Of a DNA stretch of 64,000 bases, positions 34,961 through 43,012 are shown piece after piece (within the stretch, counting starts at the first letter, position 1; each line of letters starts with the position of its first letter). The notes under the pieces were generated by a model. It saw nothing but the letters and a program-made list of their open reading frames with translations. It made no database searches and was not told the origin of the DNA. The DNA is taken from the NCBI GenBank assembly GCA_900768795.1, contig CAAGEH010000008.1:1-64000 (forward strand), given 5' to 3'. Origin of the DNA: an uncultured Collinsella sp. Its GTDB lineage: Bacteria > Actinomycetota > Coriobacteriia > Coriobacteriales > Coriobacteriaceae. The position numbers were made by a program, and so were the translations under genes.

Positions 34961-36388
34961 CTATGCATGCAGCTCATCATACAAATCATCAAGTGTTACA
35001 AGCTGCAAATCGCCTCTTTTCGCCGCCTTGTCTCTCGTTCCCTTGCTGAACTGAGATTTTGAGAACAGCATGTAATACGTCTGTCTGTAGCCGCGCAATA
35101 GTTCGGCGTGACCTTGCAGCATCTCAAATGCCGTTGCTTCATCAAACGAGTTGCGCCATTTACATTCGCCAACAAGCAACTTATGTTCAATCGCATTGAT
35201 TGCAACGACATCGATATCCGCCTGTTCGCGCTGTTTCGGGTCCGTCCCCCACCAATGGCCGAATTCCAATGCCGCAAAGGGAAGCCTGCCCGCAATGCTC
35301 TCACGTTTCACCCACTGCAGGCATATATCCTCAAACTGTTTACCGACATACGTGAGAAATGCTTGACCAGACGTTGCATAACCAGCAACAGCTTTACCCA
35401 TGCCCTCTTCGATTGAACCCAGATATTTGCTAACAAAGCGATACCAGTAGGCAAAAAACGGGTCTTTGAATGACCATATCGCGCGCTTGGCAGTTTTTCT
35501 ATCACCCAGTGGAACATGCTTCTCAATAATCCCTAAATCCGCAAGCGTTTTAAGATACTTGCCGACTGAGTTCTGATTCATTCCGATCAAATCGGCAATA
35601 CGTGAGGGCGAGGTCGCTCCCGAACCAATTGCGTCTAGCACCGAGTTGTAGCGCGCCGGCTCTTGAAGCTCCTGCCTCAGTAGCATGAGCGGCTCCTCGC
35701 AGAGCATTCCCGTTTTATCGAAAAATAAATCTGCCACATTCTCGGCGTAGGTCTTTGTCAAATCGACCTGCGACAGATAATAGGGCGTACCTCCAAACGT
35801 CGCGTAATAGGCAACAAGGTCTGCTAGCGAAACTCCCGGAAGCATGCGCGCCGTATCGAGATAGTCGAAAGGAAGGACCTTGAGCTGCACGGTTCTACGA
35901 CCGTAAAGGGGACTCTTGCTTCCTAAAACCTCGCTTTCCATGAAGCCCTCGTTGCTTCCGCATAGGATGATCATTACGTTTTCCTGTGCAAAGCCGTGAT
36001 CGATTGCCATCTGCAAAACCGACGGCAAAGAAGGGTCGGCGTCTGCCGCATAGGGAAACTCGTCGAATACGAGCACAAGGGGGCATTGGTCTTTCTGCGT
36101 GCCTATTTGTTCGACAAGGAACGAAAATGCGCTATTCCACGAGTCAAAAGCGGGAAGCGACGCAGGGAGCGAAAAGGTCTCGTACACCGTCTTGCTGAAC
36201 AACTCGAGATTCTGCTTGGTGGTTTTTTGCTGAGCGGTAAAGTAAAGCGCCCGCTTGTCTTTGACGAACTCGTCGATCAGAGACGTTTTACCAACACGAC
36301 GACGGCCGTAGATTACCGCCATCTGAAATCCGCCTCGACTATAGGCACGTTCCAGAGACTCGAGTTCTTCTTTTCGACCAACAAACAT
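34961..36388 (-). CDS. ATPase_2-type P-loop ATPase with winged helix and nuclease-like C-terminus (copy B)
   Basis: 475 residues, clearly paralogous to copy A along its whole length. MFVGRKEELESLERAY at the start, P-loop YGRRRVGKTSLIDEF near residue 30, Walker B LVFDEFPYAAD near 100, LCGSNEGFMESEVLGSKSP, YYATFGGTPYYLS, winged helix SPSRIADLIGMNQNSVGKYL at about 270-300, and the C-terminal signature ADIDVVAINA followed by LVGECKWRNSFDE. GAAGGA precedes the ATG at 36388. It is divergent from copy C and has its own palindrome array 19 bp upstream. Function unproven; context beside a restriction island suggests defence or a selfish module. Confidence 0.85.
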   Translation of the reverse strand: MFVGRKEELESLERAYSRGGFQMAVIYGRRRVGKTSLIDEFVKDKRALYFTAQQKTTKQNLELFSKTVYETFSLPASLPAFDSWNSAFSFLVEQIGTQKDQCPLVLVFDEFPYAADADPSLPSVLQMAIDHGFAQENVMIILCGSNEGFMESEVLGSKSPLYGRRTVQLKVLPFDYLDTARMLPGVSLADLVAYYATFGGTPYYLSQVDLTKTYAENVADLFFDKTGMLCEEPLMLLRQELQEPARYNSVLDAIGSGATSPSRIADLIGMNQNSVGKYLKTLADLGIIEKHVPLGDRKTAKRAIWSFKDPFFAYWYRFVSKYLGSIEEGMGKAVAGYATSGQAFLTYVGKQFEDICLQWVKRESIAGRLPFAALEFGHWWGTDPKQREQADIDVVAINAIEHKLLVGECKWRNSFDEATAFEMLQGHAELLRGYRQTYYMLFSKSQFSKGTRDKAAKRGDLQLVTLDDLYDELHA

Positions 36389-36790
36389 AGCAGTCCTTCG
36401 TAAGAAACGTACTAATGAGTACCGTACTACATAGTACGGTACTCATTAGTACGTATTTAGATAATCTTGTTGTTACGCACCAAAACAAGACAAAGGCTGC
36501 ATAGATTGCTTCAAAAAGCGTGGCTGTTGAAATTCTTGGCACATTTGGACCCCGGGCACCACACCCGGGAGGAACGTCGCTGCAGATCAGCTGAGTACAT
36601 TACGTGGGTTTTACGCCCACCATATTTCGTCTGAGCATCTTCACTACCGCGAAACATGGCCAAGGGCGCCTCTGCGTTCAAAATTTAACTCGGACAAGAC
36701 CGAGTCGGTTTCATCCGAGTTAATTGCAAAGGTTTCTCCAGTGGCATATATTTAACTCGGGTAAAACCGAGTCGGAAGGAACCGAGTTAA
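36389..36790. other. Shared promoter region of copies B and C
   Basis: 402 bases between divergent ATPase genes. It contains array B next to copy B and two blocks of array C next to copy C (separate entries). In between, CCCGGG occurs twice around CACCACA (about 36552-36570), and GTGGG/CCCAC arms lie near 36604-36620. I see no gene in the middle part. Confidence 0.6.
36407..36454. repeat. Palindrome array B: three 14-bp units, 1-bp spacing
   Basis: Units GTACT-N4-AGTAC at 36409-36422, 36424-36437 and 36439-36452, separated by single bases. The whole array is also one perfect inverted repeat: 22-bp arms 36407-36428 and 36433-36454 around ACAT. It ends 18 bp upstream of the copy B start codon. 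Confidence 0.9.
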
Positions 36791-36793
36791 TTG
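36685..36793. repeat. Palindrome array C: two duplicated blocks of two 14-bp units
   Basis: Units TCGG-N6-CCGA at 36690-36703 and 36705-36718, and again at 36757-36770 and 36772-36785, each pair separated by one base. Each pair is framed by TTAACTCGG ... CCGAGTTAATTG; the two 42-bp blocks start 67 bp apart. The N6 of the last unit is AAGGAA and serves as ribosome binding site; the TTG that ends the block is the start codon of copy C. Confidence 0.9.
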
Positions 36794-38170
36794 GAATTCA
36801 TTGGACGAACAGCGGAGCTTGCTCGACTCGAACGAGAATTCGACAAGGACTCGCTGGGGGTCGTACTGATATACGGCCGGCGTCGTGTGGGCAAAAGCGA
36901 ACTTATCAAACAAGCGATTCGGCAGAATGACGCGAAAGCGATTTATTACGAGTGCAAGCAGACGACTGAAGCGAATAACGTGGAAAGCCTCTCGGCGCTC
37001 GCATCGGAAGCATTCGGCCTTCCCCCTATGGCGTTCGCCTCTGTCGAGCAGCTCCTCGATTTTCTCTTCAAGCAATCGATTGAGGAGAACATCGTTTTGG
37101 TGCTTGATGAGTACCCATATCTTCGCAGCGCGGTAAAAGGGCTCGACAGCATTTTACAATCGCTTGTCGATACGTATCGCGAACGGGCACACGTGAAGCT
37201 CGTTTTGTGCGGCTCACACGTCGATGTGATGAAAAGCCTGCTCGAGCACGCCAACCCCCTCTACGGAAGAGTCGATGTCACGATTTCCCTCAAGGCGATG
37301 GACTATTACGATTCTGCGAAGTTCTATCCCGGTTTTACCGCCGAGGACAAAGTGCGGCTTTATAGCGTGTTCGGCGGCATTCCTTATTACAACAGGCTCA
37401 TTGACCAGAAGAAAAGCGTTCGCGAGAACATCATCGAGCTCATTTCGGAACCGGACTCACGCCTCGAAAACGAGGTGTCGATGTACATCGCGTCGGAGAT
37501 TTCGAAAATGACCAACGCCAACGAGGTCTTTGGAGCGCTCGCGAAGGGCTATTCGAAGTACCGCGACCTGCTCGACCAATCGCATGTCTCGAGCGGACCG
37601 GCGATGGTCGATGTGCTCGACAAGCTCATGGCAATGGAGCTTGTGCAGAAGCAGGCACCGATAAATGATCCCGAAAATAAAAGGAAGTCGGGATACAGGA
37701 TCGTCGATCCTCTGTCGTTGTTCTATTACCGGTACGTGTTTCGGAATTTGTCACAGCGCGCATTTTTGGATCCAGATGTGTTCTTCGATCGATATATCGC
37801 ACGCGATTTTGAGGAAAACTATGTGCCGCATTTCTTTGAAGAGGTGTGCCGCCAATACCTTATTCGACAAAACCGTGCGGGAAACATCGATGTGCCGTTC
37901 GACGAAATCGGGCGGTATTGGTATGACGACCCCGCGAATCATGCGAACGGCGAGTTCGACATCGTAACGCGCGACCCGCAGGGGTTCATCTTCTACGAGG
38001 CGAAGTTTCGCAAAACGCCTGTCGGACAAAAAATGGTTGAAGAGGAAATTTCCCAGGTCAAAGCCACGGGGCTTTGCTGCTACAAATACGGCTTTTTCTC
38101 GAGGTCTGGCTTTGCTGTCAAGGCAAGTGATGAAATCGAGCTCATCGATTTGCAAGATATGTTCGAATAA
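36791..38170 (+). CDS. ATPase_2-type P-loop ATPase with nuclease-like C-terminus (copy C)
   Basis: 459 residues, the same architecture as copies A and B but far diverged. FIGRTAELARLEREFD at the start, P-loop YGRRRVGKSELIKQA near residue 30, Walker B VLVLDEYPYLRS near 100, LCGSHVDVMKSLLEHANPLY, VFGGIPYYNRLI, a winged-helix region around 250-310, and a C-terminal signature NGEFDIVTRD followed by FYEAKFRKTP, typical of PD-(D/E)XK nucleases. It starts with TTG at 36791, inside array C, with AAGGAA 9 bp upstream; there is no ATG nearby in frame with a better site. The next feature downstream is the tRNA-derived attachment repeat. Confidence 0.85.
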   Translation: MEFIGRTAELARLEREFDKDSLGVVLIYGRRRVGKSELIKQAIRQNDAKAIYYECKQTTEANNVESLSALASEAFGLPPMAFASVEQLLDFLFKQSIEENIVLVLDEYPYLRSAVKGLDSILQSLVDTYRERAHVKLVLCGSHVDVMKSLLEHANPLYGRVDVTISLKAMDYYDSAKFYPGFTAEDKVRLYSVFGGIPYYNRLIDQKKSVRENIIELISEPDSRLENEVSMYIASEISKMTNANEVFGALAKGYSKYRDLLDQSHVSSGPAMVDVLDKLMAMELVQKQAPINDPENKRKSGYRIVDPLSLFYYRYVFRNLSQRAFLDPDVFFDRYIARDFEENYVPHFFEEVCRQYLIRQNRAGNIDVPFDEIGRYWYDDPANHANGEFDIVTRDPQGFIFYEAKFRKTPVGQKMVEEEISQVKATGLCCYKYGFFSRSGFAVKASDEIELIDLQDMFE

Positions 38171-38225
38171 GGCTATGCCCAGTATTGAATGGGTTGCTTC
38201 AAAGCCGCGATAAACTTGCTGAAAT

Positions 38226-38260
38226 ATAAAAAAGCTCGGAAGCAATCTAACTTCCGAGCT
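38226..38260 (-). terminator. tRNA-type terminator beside the partial tRNA
   Basis: Arms AGCTCGGAAG / CTTCCGAGCT (38233-38242 and 38251-38260), followed on the minus strand by TTTTTTAT. It has the same position relative to the tRNA 3' end as the terminator at 42858-42894. Confidence 0.75.
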
Positions 38261-38266
38261 GCAAGT

Positions 38267-38314
38267 TCTTGGCCGCGGGGGCAGGATTTGAACCTACGAC
38301 CTCCGGGTTATGAG
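38267..38314 (-). repeat. Partial initiator tRNA copy, probable attachment site
   Basis: 48 bases identical to 42902-42949 except one (38273 against 42908). It covers the anticodon loop to the CCA end of tRNA-fMet. It marks the far end of an element integrated in that tRNA gene. The copy has no 5' half and cannot make a tRNA. Its single difference falls on the discriminator base, G instead of A. Confidence 0.85.
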
Positions 38315-38488
38315 GACGGGGCGGCTCCTTCTTTTTAGAGCAGGTTACATATCCTTGCAGTTAAATGGCTATATTCAACGCCGATTATCGGGCAAAAATA
38401 TCTGCTCAATTTCTGCTCTGGCCATAATTCTGAGCAGTTTTTGCTCACGCCATCGCCGCCCATTTAGACGCGATTATTGCTACCCCAA

Positions 38489-38638
38489 TCAAGCGCGCGG
38501 CAAGTGTTCCATGGCCTTTATCGCACAATCGGCGCACAGAGGAATCCTAAGACTCCGGTAGCTCAGTCGGCAATCATCGAAAATCGAATCGGCCTCGTCC
38601 TCGTCGTATCCCTTGCCACACCATGTGCAAATTTTCAT
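38489..38638 (-). CDS. 49-residue zinc-ribbon-like protein
   Basis: Short frame starting MKICTWCGKGYDEDEADS and containing LCADCAIKAME near the end. The two CxxC pairs are spaced as in small zinc ribbons. GGAGGTCAAC before the ATG is an excellent ribosome binding site. It lies in the tRNA island on the strand of the restriction genes but 330 bp away. Such proteins often occur in phages and mobile elements. Function unknown. Confidence 0.7.
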   Translation of the reverse strand: MKICTWCGKGYDEDEADSIFDDCRLSYRSLRIPLCADCAIKAMEHLPRA

Positions 38639-38972
38639 GTTGACCTCCTATATCACCGTACTAGGCAGTTGCGCTCATCCTAGCTCTACGCCTTGCCCAA
38701 ATGTTGAGCAACATGGCCCAAAGGTTGGCCCCGCCCTCCGATTGGAGAGCGCATGATGCCGACGAATAAGTGCGATTACGTGCAGAAGAAAGGCCAACGG
38801 GGGGGTCGATGCCCTTTCAGAGCCAAAGGGTGCCGAAAAGATAATCAAGATTCCGGAGAGTGTTCTTGAAGTCGGAGCGAAAGCATCAGATTATGAACGG
38901 CCGTGTCCAGCCCACTCCTCTCCGCAAGCAGGAACCGTATGTAGATGGGGAGTTCCCAATTCTGACCGTTCC
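38639..38972. other. Island DNA between zinc-ribbon protein and Mrr gene
   Basis: 334 bases. The only candidate is a 38-codon cysteine-rich frame at 38753-38869 (separate entry). Coding-like residues also appear in another plus frame behind it (about 38843-38930, IIKIPESVLEVGAKASDYE), which suggests the remains of a decayed gene. A G7 tract lies at 38811-38817. Confidence 0.4.
38753..38869 (+). CDS. Possible 38-residue cysteine-rich peptide
   Basis: Starts MMPTNKCDYVQKKGQRGG and continues RCPFRAKGCRKD. Four cysteines and a basic character resemble a small metal-binding protein. GGAGAG lies 5 bp before the ATG. It could equally be a fragment of a broken gene, since a second plus frame looks coding just downstream. 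Confidence 0.3.
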   Translation: MMPTNKCDYVQKKGQRGGRCPFRAKGCRKDNQDSGECS

Positions 38973-39911
38973 CTATTCGTCGAAGAAATCGGTGTCAACG
39001 GCCTTGATCTCATAGACCTGTCTCGTGCTCACGCCGACGCCGTAGTCGATCATGAGGCCGGCGAGCGCGGGGCCGTCGACGAGCACGACCGTCTGCCCCA
39101 GGAGGCCCTCAGCATATTTGCGGGCATCCTTGGAGAAGCGAGCCGTGGTGATGAAAAGGCCCTTCGATACGCCCTTTCCGGAAAGCGCCCCGACGAATGC
39201 CTGAACCTCCGGCCGTCCGACCGTCCTTTGCGGATCCCACCGCTTAGCCTGGTAGCAGATGGTTCCAAATCCGAGTCGGTCCTCACGTACGACGCCGTCT
39301 ATCCCCTCGTCACCACTCTTTTTGGTGACGTCGGCACGGGAGTCCAGGCTCTCGCCGTATCCCATCGCCACGAGCAGCTTGCCCACCAGGTGTTCGAAGA
39401 AGTACGGGTCCTTAGCCATGATGGCGGAGATGAGGTCGTCGGCGAGCGCGCTTCGGATCTCGCCGTAGGCGGACTCCATGATCTCCTGGGGCGACTCCTG
39501 GTCCTCCTCGGCGGGTGTCACGGGCGTCTCAGCCGATGCCTTGGCCTTGCTGGCGGCACGGTAGCCGTCCCTCCAGGCCCTGAAAGCCGGGCACCGGTCG
39601 TAGAGCGCCTTTGCCGTGATGGGGCCGGGAAAATCGGCGAGGTACGACCTGCCAGCGCCGGTGATTCGATAGGTTCCCTTCTTCTCCCCGTATTCGAGGA
39701 GTTTTGCCTTCTCCAGGTCTGTGATTCCCCAGTACACGCGGTTGTAGAACCTCAGCTGTCCGCTCTTGAGGCGCTCGGCACGCTCATCGCCCGTCATGTC
39801 GAATGTGGTCGCCACCGCTTCTTGAAGATCGGAGCCGGTCAGGCACCCATCGCTTTTCGCCAGCGCCTCAAGGACGGGCCGCATGGTCTCATGCCATTTG
39901 GGCATCGTCAT
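38973..39911 (-). CDS. mrr: Mrr-type restriction endonuclease
   Basis: 312 residues. An N-terminal winged-helix Mrr_N domain (about 1-100; YWGITDLEKAKLLEYGEKKG) is linked by an acidic stretch to the Mrr catalytic domain (about 150-290). Its PD-(D/E)XK-like core is SGDEGIDGVV followed by CYQAKRW. Mrr proteins cleave methylated DNA. The ATG comes 2 bp after the stop of the MmeI-like gene, so the two are one operon: a modification-dependent nuclease next to a methylating restriction enzyme, which must be compatible with the methyl mark of its neighbour. Confidence 0.92.
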   Translation of the reverse strand: MTMPKWHETMRPVLEALAKSDGCLTGSDLQEAVATTFDMTGDERAERLKSGQLRFYNRVYWGITDLEKAKLLEYGEKKGTYRITGAGRSYLADFPGPITAKALYDRCPAFRAWRDGYRAASKAKASAETPVTPAEEDQESPQEIMESAYGEIRSALADDLISAIMAKDPYFFEHLVGKLLVAMGYGESLDSRADVTKKSGDEGIDGVVREDRLGFGTICYQAKRWDPQRTVGRPEVQAFVGALSGKGVSKGLFITTARFSKDARKYAEGLLGQTVVLVDGPALAGLMIDYGVGVSTRQVYEIKAVDTDFFDE

Positions 39912-39913
39912 TA

Positions 39914-42700
39914 CTACTCACCGACCTTTTCGGCATAAAGCTTGAACAGATGGGCCACGATCTTTTCTTCGTCTCCATCGAAACTCATGCCATATGCAGA
40001 CTCAACGGCCGCGTCCAAATCAGAATGGGCCTTAACCAAATCATTGAACAGAAAGAATGAATCGACCCCATACAGTGTTGCCAAGGAGCAATCAGGGTAA
40101 TTAGACCTAGCCTTTATAATGGCTTCCGCTCGCTCCTCAATTTCGCTGATGGCGTCTTGGTCGGCATCTGGATAGGGAAAGTTATAGTACACGGATGGAG
40201 CATATCGGTAGTCATTTTTCAACCTGCCGGCAACGGTTCTCATCCAGGCATTGTGCGTCTGCGACATAAGCAACCCGAAGTCGAACATACTCGCTCCGTC
40301 AACGATTACAACGGCGTCGCTCGCCACCACACTTCTGGAGACATAGCCAATAGGAATGTACTTCCGCCGTGCAGACGAGACTCTAGGGATTATGACGTAG
40401 TCGTTCTCCGGCTGCCTAATCTGTGTAAATAGTTGCGGGCTATCAGCGGTCTTGCGAATTCTCGGAATTTTGTTTGATGCGCGGTACTCACGAACGGCTC
40501 TGATTCGTTTCATAATTTCAGCGTTGTTCGCATACTCTGCAGGATTAACTCCATCAAGCCAGAGGCAGTAACGCGAGAAGTCGGTTTCATTTAGAAATTC
40601 GCGGCTTCCAACGAAAGGGCGAAATAGTTTTTCGCAATCTGGATATCTACTTACAAATTGCTTTTTTTCTTCAGCCGAAAAGAGAAGCTGTCCGTTCTCC
40701 ATAGGCTGGCTCCCCTGCGTGACCTTGCAGCCACGCCGATTAATACACTTTTTCCTGTTCTTAATCCATACGTCTGGAGCGTTCTTTAGGTATCCATTGA
40801 TATGAGAAGCGAATATTGGCCCATCAGCGCCGAACAAGACCTTTTTCTGGCCGTCTTCAAACATCGAGAAGCCAACGATAACGCACATTACGCCCGCTTT
40901 GTCTGAAGCCTCGCTATCCCAAAGGAACGTCGTATGCGCAAAATTAATCACGCAGCCCGCTTCGGAAAGAACCTTCCAGAGAGATCCCACCGATTCGCCT
41001 TGGCAAATGGAATTCGAAGAAACGAAAGCGCATCGGATGTCGGTGCCCTTGGAATAGTCGGCTGCCTTTTTAAACCAGCCGGCAACATAGTCCAGTTTTC
41101 CCGCATTGCTCAACCCTTCGAATAGCGAGGAAACATCGTTCGATTGTTCTTTTGACTGCATGGCCTGACCCAGGAACGGCGGGTTTCCGAGGACATAGTC
41201 GACCTCTTCGGCCGGAACGACGTCGTTCCAGTCGATGCGCAGTGCGTTGGCGTTGACGATGCCCTCATAGTCGGTAAGCGGCAGTTCCTGGTAGACACGT
41301 TGTGTCACCTTTGCCGTGTCGGCATCCGCCTGCTTCTCAGCGATCCAGAGCGCCGTGCGGGCAACGCAACAAGCGAAGTCCTCCAGCTCAATACCATGGA
41401 AGTTTTTTAGGTTAACCAGCACGTCGCGATCGCCGGAATCCTCGAAGCTGAACGATGCCTGATCGCCCCGGAGCTCGAAAAGAATGCGGTTCTCCAGCTG
41501 CCTCAGGCAAAGGTAGCTTTCGGTAAGGAAGTTGCCCGAGCCGGCGGCAGGATCGAGGATAGAGATGCTGCCGATCTTCTTATGCAGGTCCTTGAGCGCA
41601 CGGGTCCTCGCGCCGCCCGCGACGGGCTTGGCGCAGGCCTCATCGAACTCGGCTTTGAGGCCGTCGAGGAAGAGCGGGTCTATGACCTTGTGGATGTTCT
41701 CGGGGCTCGTGAAGTGCTGACCGTTTGCGCGGCGGTGGTCGTGGGACAGCGCGCCCTCGAAGATGGAGCCGAAGACCGTGGGACTCACGCCCGACCAATC
41801 AAACTCCTGGCACCCCTCGACGATGAGCGTATGGCGGAAGTTCTCGGACAGGGGCGGAATCTCCGTCTTCTCGCGGAAGAGGCCGCCGTTCATGTAGGGC
41901 AGTTTCTTCAGCCAGGACTCGGCGTACTTGTCGCGGTCCTCATCCTTGGTGTCGAGCCAAACGAACAAGTCCTTGAGGCCTCGCCTGAGATCACCCGCCT
42001 GGAAGTGCGAGACGTAGTCGCGGAAGGCGTTGGGAGCAACGAGTCCCGAGTCCTCGCAGAACATGAGGAACATGAGGCGCGTCATGAGCACGGAGAGCGC
42101 ATGGTGGTTCTCGGGCGCGTCGGGGTCGTCGAACGCCTCGGCAACCTGGTCATGGAGTTTCGACATGATCTTGCCGGCCTCTACGGAAACGGCGCGGGAG
42201 ATCGTGGCCGGGGCCTCCGCCCCGCCCTTGAGGAACTGAATGGCCGCAAGGTTCTTGGGGAGCTCGGCGAGTGGCAACTTGAAAAGCGGCCCCCGGCATA
42301 GCGAGTCCCGTTCGCGGTCGAAGACCCAAAACTCGGCAAAATTGCAAGCGATGATATAGCGCGGTTGCTGCGAGAGGGGCATGCCCTGAGCGTAGGCGTT
42401 GCCCTGCTTCGCCGGTGTCACCTTGCGTCCCTGGCGCGTCTCCTCCTTGGCGAGATCGATTCCAAGCGACTTCTGCTCGACGAGGGTTTTTGCCGACGGG
42501 ATGAAGACGTCGATGTACCCTTCATGCGTGCTCGCATCGGTGGAGACGGGCTTTTCGAACTCAAGCCGTGACACCGCGTCCTCGACGCCGAGGACGTTCT
42601 GGTAGAAGTCAATCCAGAACCGCTGAGTGTCCTGGTTCTCATTTCCCTTGTTCGCCCACCTGCTTGCAAAAGCTTCTGCATCGGCTTTCTTTCCTGGCAT
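39914..42700 (-). CDS. MmeI-type (Type IIG/IIL) restriction-modification enzyme
   Basis: 928 residues, near the 919 of MmeI. One polypeptide combines nuclease, helical spacer, N6-adenine methylase and target recognition. The N-terminal PD-(D/E)XK site is GYIDVFIPSAKTLVEQKS (Asp, then EQK). Methylase motif I is LDPAAGSGNFLTES near residue 385 and motif IV is LGNPPFLGQ near residue 510. The target recognition part lies at about 600-840. The ATG at 42700 (GAGGG upstream) is preferred to the GTG at 42712. Such enzymes methylate one strand and cut some 20 bases from the site. The recognition sequence cannot be read off here. Confidence 0.93.
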   Translation of the reverse strand: MPGKKADAEAFASRWANKGNENQDTQRFWIDFYQNVLGVEDAVSRLEFEKPVSTDASTHEGYIDVFIPSAKTLVEQKSLGIDLAKEETRQGRKVTPAKQGNAYAQGMPLSQQPRYIIACNFAEFWVFDRERDSLCRGPLFKLPLAELPKNLAAIQFLKGGAEAPATISRAVSVEAGKIMSKLHDQVAEAFDDPDAPENHHALSVLMTRLMFLMFCEDSGLVAPNAFRDYVSHFQAGDLRRGLKDLFVWLDTKDEDRDKYAESWLKKLPYMNGGLFREKTEIPPLSENFRHTLIVEGCQEFDWSGVSPTVFGSIFEGALSHDHRRANGQHFTSPENIHKVIDPLFLDGLKAEFDEACAKPVAGGARTRALKDLHKKIGSISILDPAAGSGNFLTESYLCLRQLENRILFELRGDQASFSFEDSGDRDVLVNLKNFHGIELEDFACCVARTALWIAEKQADADTAKVTQRVYQELPLTDYEGIVNANALRIDWNDVVPAEEVDYVLGNPPFLGQAMQSKEQSNDVSSLFEGLSNAGKLDYVAGWFKKAADYSKGTDIRCAFVSSNSICQGESVGSLWKVLSEAGCVINFAHTTFLWDSEASDKAGVMCVIVGFSMFEDGQKKVLFGADGPIFASHINGYLKNAPDVWIKNRKKCINRRGCKVTQGSQPMENGQLLFSAEEKKQFVSRYPDCEKLFRPFVGSREFLNETDFSRYCLWLDGVNPAEYANNAEIMKRIRAVREYRASNKIPRIRKTADSPQLFTQIRQPENDYVIIPRVSSARRKYIPIGYVSRSVVASDAVVIVDGASMFDFGLLMSQTHNAWMRTVAGRLKNDYRYAPSVYYNFPYPDADQDAISEIEERAEAIIKARSNYPDCSLATLYGVDSFFLFNDLVKAHSDLDAAVESAYGMSFDGDEEKIVAHLFKLYAEKVGE

Positions 42701-42857
42701 ACGGACCCTCACTTGATAGCCTTTTCCACTGAGAAAGATTCTACGTGCTAGTTCGGTCTTTTTAACCAGCGTTTGGCTTTATTGCACTCCAGTAGGCTTC
42801 TTTGTGCGTGATTCCGTCTTATTTTCTTCGCTAATTCTTCGCTGTATTATTTAGCCA

Positions 42858-42894
42858 AAAGAAAACAGCTCAGAGGAACAATACCTCTGAGCTG
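42858..42894 (-). terminator. Terminator of the initiator tRNA gene
   Basis: Arms CAGCTCAGAGG / CCTCTGAGCTG (42866-42876 and 42884-42894), followed on the minus strand by TTTTCTTTTGG. Confidence 0.85.
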
Positions 42895-42901
42895 CTAAAA
42901 G

Positions 42902-42949
42902 TCTTGGTCGCGGGGGCAGGATTTGAACCTACGACCTCCGGGTTATGAG
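42902..42949 (-). repeat. Attachment-site copy within the intact tRNA
   Basis: Matches 38267-38314 in 47 of 48 positions. With that copy it frames a 4.6-kb island: MmeI-type enzyme, Mrr, two small frames and no integrase. Confidence 0.85.
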
Positions 42950-42981
42950 CCCGGCGAGCTACCAGACTGCTCCACCCCGCA
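42905..42981 (-). tRNA. Initiator tRNA-fMet (anticodon CAT)
   Basis: 77 nt including the encoded CCA. The anticodon stem has the three G-C pairs typical of initiators (GGGCTCATAACCC), the D arm AGCAGTCTGGTAGCTCG and the T loop GGTTCAAATCC. The first base pair is T1-G72, not the usual C1-A72; it is still not a Watson-Crick pair, as required for initiators. The 3' half is duplicated at 38267-38314 because an element inserted here. Confidence 0.95.
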
Positions 42982-43012
42982 ATGTCTGGACGCATCTTGT
43001 GCGCAGAAAGAT

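Noticed and set aside
38267..38314. Second functional tRNA-Met
   Set aside because: Only the anticodon-loop to 3' end is present; there is no 5' half.
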